Source of the DNA: Brevipalpus yothersi
Taxonomy: Eukaryota; Arthropoda; Arachnida; Trombidiformes; Tenuipalpidae
Direction: 5' to 3'
Assembly (NCBI GenBank): GCA_003956705.1
Contig: QZCP01000128.1
Location: 4,779 to 68,778 of the forward strand
Length of the DNA: 64,000 nucleotides
Every line of letters begins with the position of its first letter. Position 1 is the stretch's first letter. Under the pieces are notes generated by a model. It did no database searches. It saw only the letters and a list, made by a program, of their open reading frames with translations, and was not told the DNA's origin. The translations under genes were made by a program, and so were the position numbers. Shown here one piece after another: positions 13,731-26,991 of this stretch.

Positions 13731-16700
13731 GATTCTAGATGATACTTTTTCTTCCTCATCATTCTTCTTCATCACCTTCTCTTGTTCATCACTCTTCTTC
13801 ATCAAATCAGCTCATTACAAAGGAAACCTTTCTTGGGCATCTAACCATGAGCTAATCGTGAAGCGAATAAGCTTATTGTTCTCGAATATTGCTCTACATT
13901 GCTCTACATTGAGTAACAGGAGAGAGAGAGAGAGAGAGAGAGAGAGACGAAAATCTGAATACTTTATCATCTACAGCTGATTCTTTTTGGAAGCTTAGGG
14001 TCACACTGATACTGTGGTAGATGAATGTTTTTTCCCATGTTTTTCACCGTAGAAATAAATTTATGTCGAAGTATTATGGTAAATGGGTGAAAAAAAACTT
14101 GCCTTACTTTCATACACATACATTATGAAGAGTTGAATTTGATGTTTCCAAGAAATTTACAAAAACCCATGGCCCAAGGGAACCGGTGTATAACCATGGT
14201 CTTGCTAAAGTAAATAGGTTGGAGGTTTCATGATGAATTCATAAGCTAGTATAGTTCATAAGATTCCGTAGATATACATGTACATGTATGTGTATGTACA
14301 GCTGATTGGGCACACTCATTCTCATACTTAATCTTCTTTTCCTTTTTAGATTCAGCTTTCTTTTTGCTCCCAATTAGCTGGCATCTATCAGGGTTACATC
14401 TATCTATGAAGACTATTTGATGAACTGTTGAATATATTTTATTCAGCAACACATCTGAATATTCATAAGACCCAAGAGATAGTTTGTTGCTTCATCTCTT
14501 TAATTATGGATCTCATTGGCCAATGTATTGTTGCTAATCAGAAATGTCTATCTTATTATACTACTTTTTTCACTCTCTCGTCAATCACAGTACTTACTCA
14601 ACTCATCAGATTTTTAGCCATTGTACCTGAGATGTATAACTTATGATTTAGAACTCACATATTTATGATCCAATTTCAGATACACCAAGCATTCACCTGA
14701 AACAAGACGAAAAAAAATTGACTCTGACTAATTCTTTTCCCTCTCAATTTTCTAGATAATGTGAAACTCAAGTTTCTCCTTTGCTAAGGATAGAAAAAAA
14801 AATTCCCGATTCCAGGTATCATCATTATCTGGATTCTGGATGAGATAGAGCCTGGTTATTATATGCTGTGTGAAATATGCAAAACCTTTGAATAGCATGA
14901 TTCATTTCTCTAGACACTTCTTTGTTCTATTTTGTTTTGAATTTTTTTTCTCTCTCTCTTTTCCTTCTTTTCTTCTCTCGCCCACCAAAAATCACGACAT
15001 ACATTCTCTCTTGCTAATATAATTAGATAATGAATAACACAATTTTCGGGAATATTCGGGAAGACAGAGAGAAAAAGAATGAGTTGGATAGTAGGCAAGA
15101 AGAGGAAAAAGAATAAGAAAAAAAATGTGCATACATTTCAATATAATTAATGACAGAGTGATATCTTGCTTCAACATTGCTCCGAGAGATTGTCTCTCTC
15201 TCTCTCTCTTCTACATGTTTGGAAATATGATCGATTGTGGTCAAAATAGTTTTGGTGAATGAAGTGTTTTGGTAGACACTGATAATTCATTGGACCATTG
15301 AAGCATGATAATTCCTGTAGGAACCTTGTGTGTTACTCTTTCCTTTCTATTATTGTCTCAATCTGAGAGAGTCTTTTTTATTCAACTCTTCCTATCATGT
15401 GTCTACCAAAGTGATTAGTGGTGAAGAATATCAACTCATTCTCTGCTGTTTTCTCTTCTCTCTCTTCCAATGTCAATCGATCACTACTATCGAAACGAAA
15501 AGAATATAATCAATTCACCATGACACTATCATGTTCTTCTTCTATCACATCACATGGGGACATCCAGCAGGGTGAATGTCAGATATTCTCATTGATTCCA
15601 ATTTTGTTCATTCAAATATTCAAAGTTTGTATTCTCTGCATGATAAATAAGTTTCAATACAGAAGAATTCGATTCATTCATGAATTCAATGATGAATCGT
15701 GATAAGCTGTCAAAATAAAAAAAATGAATCAGTCAATTCAAATGTTCAGCAACTTTTGATGGCTCAAGGATGTTTCTTTTTCTCACAGTTCTCATTAATG
15801 AACTTGTGTGTTATTGATGATTGAAATGAGCATTTGATTTATCAATCGAATGATCACAAAGAATGAGCTTCTCTGTTTCTCAAATTTTTCCTTACTAGCA
15901 ACCTTTGACAACCATTCATCCGATTGGATGTGGTTTCTCATTTGAAATAAGATTTTCTCACTTCGTTCACTGAATCACTTGGATGCATCTTCTGCCATCT
16001 TTAATCTCATTAGATTTTCTTTGAAAAAAAATATTCTGGGATTAAATTTCAAGGGAGAGAGAGAAATACTTTTCCTAAGAAATACATTACTCACAACTTT
16101 TGGCGCTCTAGAATGATATGTGACCAACAGACATGTGTTATATCATCAGATCCCTCTTGAAAATGGAAAGTAAATTCTTACTTTATCCTCTTTCTCTCCT
16201 TCAAACATGTAGACCGTTGAAGGAAAGAACAGACTGAGAGTATTCCTTCCTTAGAAAGGAAAAGTATCTGAAAAGCTTCTTAACCATCCATCTCTATCTA
16301 TATATTGGCAAGCTTTTCAAAAAGTTAGAATTAATCTCTTCTTCTCAGTGAAGATTTTGATCTCTCAAGGGAAACTAGAGCATTGAAGAGCTATTCCTTA
16401 TTTTCCATTCCAAACGTTCGATAGATGGGGAAATTTAATTCCCATTTCATGGTATTCTGGTATGCTTGGAATGTGATGTGTGTCTGTGTGACATTCTCTC
16501 CCCTTGTCCAAGTTGTGATACAACATTATATGATAAGCGAAAACATTCCACTGTGTGTGTGTGTGGAAGTAGCCTTGATCAAATTCCTTTAACTTCAGCT
16601 TTCCAATGTGATGATGATTTTGGGCTGACAAATTTTCTATGCAAACACGAATATTTGATTTTCTATGGATCCAATTTTTTTTCCTCCTTCTTCTATCCTC

Positions 16701-17861
16701 TTTTTCCTTCCACCAATTTGATCTTTCTCCATGTCTATATGTGATTCTGTGTTGTCACTTAAATTAGGCAAACGTAACGAGAGCTCGTGGACTATCAGAT
16801 TGCAATAGATTTACATTTATCAATGTAGGCCTTCTCTTTTTCTCTCCTTATTCTATCTTACTATTCCACTCTATTGGGATTTTCATCTTCTATCCTTTGT
16901 GAGGTTGGTATGTGTTCAACCTAGTACAACCTTCATTCACTCATTCATTCATTCCAGAGATCATCCTACTTGATTTTGGGTATTCCTTTGGAAAAATCTT
17001 GTATTCGTGAGAAAAAGGAAGACACACTTGAGTAGAATGGAGAGCAAAAGTTATACTGATGATGATAGGCATCATGATTCTTTCGTCATCTCTTTCGACT
17101 TTTCACTTTTACTTTCTATCCATATAACAATCACTCTTTTCGCCATTTATTTCTCTTGACAGAACATCATTCCACTGAATATTATCAATATTCATGGAGT
17201 GTACTTAGTATACCACTTCTTCTGCATCTTCATCTCTTTACTTTCTCTATCTTCTTCTTCTCCTCTTTACTTTCAGCATCAACAACAACAGTAGAAACAG
17301 TTGAGCAATATAAACGCTTTGCCATCATTTATTCAAAAGCCTTTCTCAACCATCTCATTTTGATTCACTGTTAACTTTATATATTTTCTCTATTCGTTAT
17401 CTTTTTCACAGCTTTCCTCAATATTCTTTGACTTTACAATTTTGCAACATTTCCCCCAAATGATACACACTCACCTATGTCAGATGATGATGATTGTGCT
17501 CTACTTATAGTTTACTTTTTTTCCCTTTCTCTCTCTCAATGTAACAAATCAAACTCTCTATTCTACCATACTTTATTCCCTGTTCAGTGTTCCTTTCGCT
17601 CCAATGAACATCAAATAAGATCAATTGAACAATCAGTCCGTTCATTAGTGAGAATACAAAAGCACCCTTCTCTGTATAACGATACACTGATACTTGAAAC
17701 TAAAGCTCCGTAGGAGCAATTGGAATTTATATTCTTTTTTCACTTTGTATTCCTTTTTTTTTCTCTCTCTCTCTCTCCTTCTCTCAAAACTACATGAAAC
17801 GAATACAAATAATATGAGAAGAAGAAAAATAATAAGAAAAATGTGTCTCATCATGTAACTA

Positions 17862-17919
<58 letters not shown>

Positions 17920-18278
17920 NNNNNNNNNNNNNNNNNNNNNNNNNNNNNNNNNNNNNNNNNNNNNNNNNNNNNNNNNNNNNNNNNNNNNNNNNNNNNNNNN
18001 NNNNNNNNNNNNNNNNNNNNNNNNNNNNNNNNNNNNNNNNNNNNNNNNNNNNNNNNNNNNNNNNNNNNNNNNNNNNNNNNNNNNNNNNNNNNNNNNNNNN
18101 NNNNNNNNNNNNNNNNNNNNNNNNNNNNNNNNNNNNNNNNNNNNNNNNNNNNNNNNNNNNNNNNNNNNNNNNNNNNNNNNNNNNNNNNNNNNNNNNNNNN
18201 NNNNNNNNNNNNNNNNNNNNNNNNNNNNNNNNNNNNNNNNNNNNNNNNNNNNNNNNNNNNNNNNNNNNNNNNNNNNNN

Positions 18279-18350
<72 letters not shown>

Positions 18351-21300
18351 AAGAAACATGTAAGAAAGAGAAAGAATCATTGCCATATCTTTTCTTGAGT
18401 CTCTATTCTAGCTCACCCTAGTAAGTAGTAGTTGCTTAAGTATAAACTTTTGCCTTGTCTTTCCACTTTACTCAATGTGTAAGTATATTGTCAAGACTCC
18501 ATCTTCTTCTTTTTGACCGAGTTCCATTTTCTTGAGAAGAGAGAGAGCGAAAGATGTCCAGGAATAAGCTTTTCCATGTGATAGAAATAGAGAGAGAGAG
18601 AGAGAGAGAAGCACTCTGTGATGATCACCATTTGGAAATAGACGAGGCAATGATTCAACTTCCTTTTTTCCCTCAGTCCTCTAATATTGTTAGAATATCC
18701 CGATTAGATTGTATTCCCTGTTATCCTCCTCCCCCCCATACTATGGTGTATATATATTCTGTGTGTACGATGGACGCGACCATATACATGTACATTGGAT
18801 GAAAATTCTTCTTTCGTGCATGAGAAAAACAGAATTTTGTTCTTCTTCTCATTTTCACTATGTGCTCATATCTTACCATAAAATCATGGAAGAGAAATAT
18901 TCCATGTCACCAGCAATTTATGCTGACATGAAATATTTCTGCAATACAGACTATACTTATTCACTTGCCGTGTTCTCGAATGTGAATCTCAACTTTGATA
19001 GTTTGCGTGATGATAGTAACCAATAATATGAATGCTGGGTCCTCCATGATATGTGTGTTGAGAGCTAGGACAATTGTTTGTGAAAGAGAGAGCGAGAAAA
19101 GAGAAAAGGGAATCATGAACACTGAAAACTATTCATCTTCTGAATTTGTTCAATTTTCATTCGCTTTATAAATCAAAATTCGGGGAACTGCATAACTGAT
19201 ACAGTAATTCAAATTTTTTTCACCTGCTCAATTCCATGGAAAAATTGGATTCACTTGATGGAACCGTAATTTTTCTCTTCTGCCAAATCAATTATACTTT
19301 GATAAATCTTTTTCAAATTGTGAAACGAGGCTACTGAAAAGATTAGCTCTTTCTAGTATATTTGAATCGTGCCCCTAGATGAACAATCACATTTACCTAT
19401 TTCGACAGTAATGTTAAAATTTTTCCTTCAAATATTCAATCGCCGATTTTTAGATTGACTATTCTTGTTCAAAATACCAATCTCAGTTTAAGACGGAAAG
19501 TTAAATCTTCTCACCAATAAACTACTGTCTACTTTTCAAGCTATCGCTTTTTGGATCAAGGGCATGGAATTTGGATGCTTATGATGCATATTTTAGTGTG
19601 TATATTATTACTGCGAATATCGAAGCACTGTCACGAATATCAAAAAGTTTAACAAGCTTTTTCCCAGCTCTTCCTCTACCAAGTGCAAGGATTATGCCCC
19701 AGGCCAATGCTAAAGTTTTTGACCTTTTTTTGACAGCTTATCTAAGCTAATCTGCTTTTTCTCTTGAAAAAAAGTATTTTGCTATTGAAAAATCAATGAA
19801 TCTTCCTATTCTCTTCCACATGCTGAATACTTACTTATTACTTAATGTTTCTCTTTCAAGCTTATTCAGGATAAGGTGATCAAACAGAAGTAGAGGATTA
19901 GTTTTACTCACCAAAGACACATTAACAGATCGAACCTCTTAATTGTCATTGTTCATGGAATGGAATCCTGTTGGGTTATGCGAGAAGTTACAATGAAGCT
20001 ACAGAATCTGATGATCATTGTATTGTGAATAATCCTCTGTACCTAGTTACTCATGTTCAAATGATATCCGCTTAGATGAGCAAAATTGGTACCACAGCAC
20101 AGGCTGATAATTTTCCTATGTTTGAACAGTGTTTCATTCTCTTGAATGAAACAAGGTTCGGGACCTCCTAGAATTTCTCGATCTTAAAATTCGAAAAGGA
20201 AAAAAGTCTTGAAGAAGTGTAGCCTTGGCCTTGCATTCTCTTGATCTACACTTTTATGTTCATTGTTTTTGAATGGCCAAATTCTTCCGAGTAATTGTTG
20301 TTAAAAGTTAGCTGTTAAACTAATTGATAATCGATAAAACCAAAAATAACGAGAAAAATAGACCGTACTTGGAATGTTGTTCATGTTAAGATTGTGGCCC
20401 ATATACCACGAATTTCATATATATATACACACCCGAAAGGCTTCCTCGAAAAACAATAGAAGCATGAAACAAAGTGGCTCACTTGAATGGTCATCAAAAT
20501 GATCGAAGAATGGCTGACGAATTGTGTTCAAGGGAAAGTTAATTGAAAATCGATGCAAACAGTGCAGTCATTCTAATCAAGATTTTGGGTATATATGTGT
20601 ATGTGTGTAATAGGAAAAGAGTAAGAAGAAGATAAAGTAAGTGTGAATAAGTTCATGAAGTCTCAGATGATGCTGACCCAGCGGTGTTTGGCTATAGCAG
20701 AATGAGAAGATCAGAACGATGATTCTTCTTTCCTCACATACCTCAATCAAGTGAGAAAAAGAGTTAGATAAATGAAGTATGCATGTGTTTCGATGACGTT
20801 TCATTATGTTCCTCTCATGTCATGTAAATGGAGAACATCTAAACCCAATTTTTCTCTGTTCATTTTACTACACACACAGAGAGAGACACTGTACTGATAT
20901 AGTATTGAGAAAAGGAAAAGCCACTATGTGTGATGTGTTACACACAGTATTCTTGGCTGGAACTTATCAACCAGAGTAAGCAATTTGTTCCCAGAATATC
21001 TCGGATGCATTCTCCAATATATATCGTGTCTTCATTTAGCTTTTTTTCTTCATCTCAAACTTCTTCACACTTCTTTTCGTTCGATTGGTAGACTTCAATC
21101 GCATGAGTGATAAAAAAATTGAAGCCTTGGGATAAGTATTTTGAGAAAAGATAGAAGAAAAGTGGAAAAAAATGTTCTCTATCAGTTTAAAAGGATCTGA
21201 AATCATCGCATCGGAATGTATTCCATTGGATAGATTAGGAGGTGGTATCTGATTGAACTCATATATTTTTCGTGAAATTGAGTATTTTTTTTCTTCTTAT

Positions 21301-22557
21301 CTTTTCCTCACTTTTCCCATCAGTTGAATACGTAATCTGCTTCATTTTTTTATCAGCCGTTTGTTTTTATAAAATTTAATCCCATCAATTTTGCTTGGAG
21401 AATAGGAGTAGAGAGAGAGAGATTCCGACGTAAAAAATTGAAAAATCCCACTGGGAACCTGTGAAAAGCTTCCAGAGCGATTGAAATAAATTTCGTGCTC
21501 AAAATTAAGAGACAAAAGAATCTATGGAAAAGCATATCGGCGTAATTTGAAAATACTTCCATTTCACCGTTATATATATACACACACACACAGTATTCCC
21601 ATGTGATACTGATGTATATCAATGTTGAGCGTGATTTTTACAGACTAGAGATCTGTCTGATGGATCATTGCCACTGAGAATGAGTGTGAATCACTGCTTC
21701 TGGGTGAATTGCAGAGAGAAAGATAGAAAGTGAAGCACCAATACTAATATATTCATTGCAAAAGAGATGGATTGTCTATTATAAAAAAAGGTTTGTGAGC
21801 AATTGATTATCCTATGTGCTTTATTTTCTATACCTTTCACTTCTGGTACACTTATACTAGTGAAAAAAGAATCGAGTCTCGGCGATATATTTTTCATTCA
21901 TTTCATACATAAAAATCAATGTAATGCCAGTGATTTTCATGAGAAGAATGTAACTTTGCATGATATGAAAATAAAAACAAAATTCAAAGAGGAATAGAGA
22001 GAGAGAGAGAGAGAGAGAGAAAGTTGGTACTAACTGAAAATGTTTCGCATCAGTTTAGCTTAAGTATACACTCAGAAGCTGGAATACAATTCTCTATGTA
22101 ATGTTCATGTGCACATGTATCCTATTGCATTCTAATTAGAAATATTGGACATTTGTCATCTTGATTGATGAGATTCTGTACCATTCATTCCTTTGAGTAC
22201 CATTTATTGGAATTCAAGAGGAGAGAGACTCAAAAATATTCACTATAACAGTACACATCCGGCCCATTTGTATGTGTATGTGTGTGTATGAGTGTGTTTT
22301 GATCAAAATTCTGGAATCAGATTCAGAGCATCTTCTTCTTATCATGAAAAAACTATATTTTTTCTCTCTTCAAGCTCTTTGTGAAGGTCAAAATTGGATT
22401 GATTTCTTTCCATGTGGATCAGTATTTTCCAGTCAGTTTGCCTTCAAGGTTTCTTGATGGGGCTCTATTTGAGCCTGACACTGTTCAACATTCATGATGC
22501 TCCCAAGATTTGAACCAGATTCCGGAGCATACCGAGAGTGCAAGAAAGAAAAGATCA

Positions 22558-22617
<60 letters not shown>

Positions 22618-25600
22618 CTCGAGAGAAGCAAACGAGAAACATGAAGAAATGATTCAGTACCAATTTTTTTGGTAGGGTTTGAGTTTTCACTTTCTCCTTG
22701 GCTCCGGATATTGGATTGAAAAATTGAATTAGTTATCAAACTTGTGATCTGTAATGTACTTGTGATATATCTTGGTAACAGTATGGAGCATCTTATACAC
22801 TCAAAATACAGAAGCTAATGATCCGTAATCATAGGTTCAGAGTTTGCTTTCTCTTTTTCCCTTCTGCTTCTTCCTCTCTCTCTCTCACCGGCTTGGCTTA
22901 TTGATTCTCTGAGGCTTTTTCCTTACTTTTCAGCTGAATTGTTAGCCCAATGTTCTGGTGCTGATCATGGTTTGTAACTGATTTTCTTCTTGTCCACTCT
23001 ACACTTCACTCCAATCAATTCCAATTCCCATGATTCTGATACAACTCTCCATGAGCCGTGTTGATGATGATAGAAAAATTTTGGCCACGTTGAAGCACTT
23101 CGAGTAATACAGTAGTTGGCCTCTTCTCAAGATTAGTTGCTTTCCTGGGTTTAAAGTAGATTACTTTTCTTTAACATGCATTGTGGAACATTCGATTCCA
23201 TGTGGAACACAGAATTCATCTTCTCTCTTGTTACGATGATTTTGTCCCATCAAATCATCATTTATTGATCGTCAACAATCATATGACCCTAATTTGTACC
23301 CAGAGCCAGGTCTATCTGAATAAGCAATATTTAGCTAGATCATCATTCAAACCACCCTCACACAAACTAAATTATTAATTATGAGAAGAGATTCTTTTTG
23401 AGAGAAACAAAAATTGAGCTTTAAGAGAGTTTCTATTTCCACAAATGATAAGCTGGGAAACAGTTATTCGAATGTGGTCTGTGATTTCATATTTCAAATT
23501 TATTCCACGAATCATGAAAAATTGTCCATCACAATTTTTATTTAGCTCAAAAATTGACTCTTTTTTCCATCAAATTGTGTTACCACTATTATTATTATAC
23601 CTAGAATTTTAATAGCCCATGTCCAAAATTGATATCATTCCAAGCAGATTTTTTCAATGTTCAACGAATGAAGTACACACAATTCCTGTGGTGCTTGTTC
23701 ACCATTCTATGCAATAGAGACTGTTTATTGCAGATTTTCTTCTCTCTCTCTCTCTCTCTCTCTTCGGTTGTAAACCTCCATTCAAATAGCTGAACATATA
23801 ATGCCTGGGAGACCATGAATGGCATTTGTAGAAGAGAGATCAAGGAGAAATAAATCTTGACAAATTTAAAAGAGCGCTCATTCTATCCATGTATTCTCAG
23901 AATATTATGTTCAGTATGATTCAACATTTTTCACTTGGATGCTTCAAGTGTGTGAGGAAAAATTTTGTCATCTTGCTTCTTCCTTTCAAGCATTTCACTA
24001 TTTCGACAAGATTTCTATTCGTTTATGGAGCAAAACATTTTCCAAACTATATACTACATTCCTCTTCCCTATCAAACAAATCAAAGCCAGATAGAGGGAA
24101 AGTTTTTTCAATCCTCTTGTTTCCAATCTCCATGATAATGCAATGGAATTTTCACACTGGCTTGGTCAAAATCTGTTTCCATCTCTCTGTCCAAAATTCT
24201 ATCCCCTTTGTCCCTCCCTTTTTTCTCACAATTTTATCGGTTCTTTTCGATTTACACTTTCTTTATACGATTCCATCTCTTTCTATATCTCACTTTCACC
24301 ATCAAAAAATCGAAACAAAAACAACAGAAACTTATCTCAAAATTCGACTTTCTCCTCTCCACCATCCAGAGTAGCACTATCTTTCTATCTTTGATCTGTT
24401 TTTATTCCTTGAGCCATCATTTTGTCTGTTTCGAAAAGGATCGAGGCTATAATGTTGAGAAGGAAAAAAAATACGATAAAAACTTCATTCCATTCCCGTC
24501 CATATATGCATGTATGTATGTGAATTCTCACCCACACAGACACATTATGTAGATAGACAAGAGAAATGATAGCATAAAGCACTTGTACATTTTGCTTCCT
24601 CGTCTGTTGTTTCGCAACCAACATCAGCCCATCATTTGCTTGCGAATACTCATGATCTCTTCCCTAGTTGATATTCTAGAGATAAGGCATCTGAACAAAA
24701 AAAACAATGTTAGAGCCAGAAAGATTGGATTGCATTATGAATTCCAATTCAGACTATTCTTAATACAGTATTCTTTTTATTAAAAATCTATGTGCATCCA
24801 AAATGGCTACAAATCAGAAAAATGAAAATTCCAACTCAAATCATTGTCGAAGAATCACCTACAGTCAAATGTATAGATTCTACTTTGTGGGATTGATGAA
24901 AAGCCTGACGAAAATGCTCCTCAATCTTGATTGTGCAATAAGAATTAAAAATCTTGAAGTTCTATACCACTTATCATCCATTCCAAGTTGTTCCGATGGA
25001 ATGTTAACCAATGCTCATGTGGAAGTATCGAACGCTCTATTGAAATCACACAATCTGTGGCTTTCCGATTGTTACAATTTTTCCAGTGAAGCCAGAGGAA
25101 GAGGAATTCGCATGCATACTAGCATTGAGAAGCTTGTTCAGAATTTTCAATGAATCTTTTCAGATACTTGACAATAGTTGAACACGATTTTCTCTTGCTA
25201 TTCTTGTAGCAACATTCCTGTGATGAAATATGCATGTTTTGATCGTTTTTGATGCTTCTCTTTTCTCTCCACTTTCCTTTATGCTGTTGAATTTATCTGA
25301 CAATGATTCAAAGGAGTCATCTGAAAATTTTTCAAAATATTTTATCCTTTAAAAAATCACTTCCATCCACTCTAATGGTAAGGAATGTTCGAAAATCGAA
25401 TTGTTCTATTTCTCTCTCTCTTTTTCTTTATTTTGGTACATCTTCAAACTGACAAGCTTTAAGCTTGTTTTTCAATATTGTCAAACGTGCCGAAATTTGA
25501 CAAATTCTCCTCTTTCCACGACCATAAATCCTGCCAAGTTAAATCAAAAGTTGCTACAAGAAGCATGGAATGGAAAATTCTGGTGAACACGATTTGCAAA

Positions 25601-26168
25601 TAAAATTCGATCACTTTTTACCGAATCATTCACTTCAGTTCACTGGACATGTCATGTCTTCATCACCTCTACATAATGAATGACTACTTCTTCGTCTTGT
25701 GTCTACGATCACATGGACACACGTATACACATTTATCTTTCTTCTTCGACTCTCTCTCCCTTCCTCTGTGTATTTATATATCTTCCATGTAAACCTTGAA
25801 TTCGTTCATCTAGTGGCTGTCTTATCTGAACTTCCGTTCTCATGAAGAGAGGTATAAACTGAAGATGTCCCATGATGATGCTTCCCAGTGTAGGATAGGC
25901 GATGAGACGATACTTAATCTGGTCAATCATCGTAATCATGATCATGACGTCAATGATCAAATGACTACAAACACATAGTTGATAGTAAGAAAGAAAGAGA
26001 AAGAGAGAGAGAGAGAGAGAGAGGGAGAAAGTTTTCTTTTGCTTGGACGATTCCTGCCACAATTCAATGTCTTTCTTTCACTTAACTGGATAGTATTGGA
26101 CAACACTGGGTACACCATAGGGGACATTGTGCTTGTGGATGGGAAGAGAGACGAAACAGTTTGTACTA

Positions 26169-26228
<60 letters not shown>

Positions 26229-26945
26229 GAGAGAGAGAGAGAAAATAAGAATAAGAAGATGAAAGAATGGAGTAAAGAGAGACTCAGACGAGATACTTTC
26301 ACATGAACTGATTAATGACGCTTGTGATCATCGATTATCCTTATTGAATCAACTATTTGGATCATCATCGGTCTCCATTCAATTCTATACTCAATCTTTA
26401 TGGTTGATAATATAACCGAAATGAGGAAGAATAGACCTGAAAAGCGTCTGATATAAAGGACCATTGATAATCGATAATAGTGTTCCCATCTTTTGATCCA
26501 TCCGTTTCTGTTCATTTTCTTCTCCTTTTTTGTTTCTACTGTTATTCAATGAATTTGTGGCTACGTTCGATGATATTTCTTTTCCAATATATTTTCCAAT
26601 AAAAATTTGACATCCTTGTATGATTCGAAAGCACACATGAAGATTCATCTTTCCATTCGTGATGTTATCAATATAGATTAAAATCATTCGATTCTAGTAG
26701 TTTCTTTCTTGGGCATCTGAGGGCTGTCAGTAAATCTAGTGAGTTAACTCATAAGATTATCAAAAAACAGATTGGCTGCCTCAGAATTTTGCTATAAATT
26801 CGTTCCGATCAATATTCCATTCGAATAAAGATTATGAAATTATCATCAATTAGCTGCCAAGGCTGCCATTATTCAGAATGCTGAACATTTCATTCTCTTC
26901 GATTGTCTCGCATGAATTCTTTTCTCTCTAAAATCCAATAATCAA

Positions 26946-26991
<46 letters not shown>

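Noticed and set aside
17645..18421. Long frames of alternating Arg-Glu or Ser-Leu across 17.6-18.4 kb
   Set aside because: They are translations of the CT/GA dinucleotide repeat and the N run.
23889..24374. 161-codon open frame in the big mGluR intron
   Set aside because: Hydrophobic and aromatic composition typical of AT-rich pyrimidine sequence, overlapping frames of similar length, no recognisable motif and no splice logic with neighbours.
24803..25153. 116-codon open frame starting with a good ATG
   Set aside because: Composition looks somewhat protein-like, but no family signature is visible and it lies within the receptor intron. Not supported without conservation or RNA evidence.
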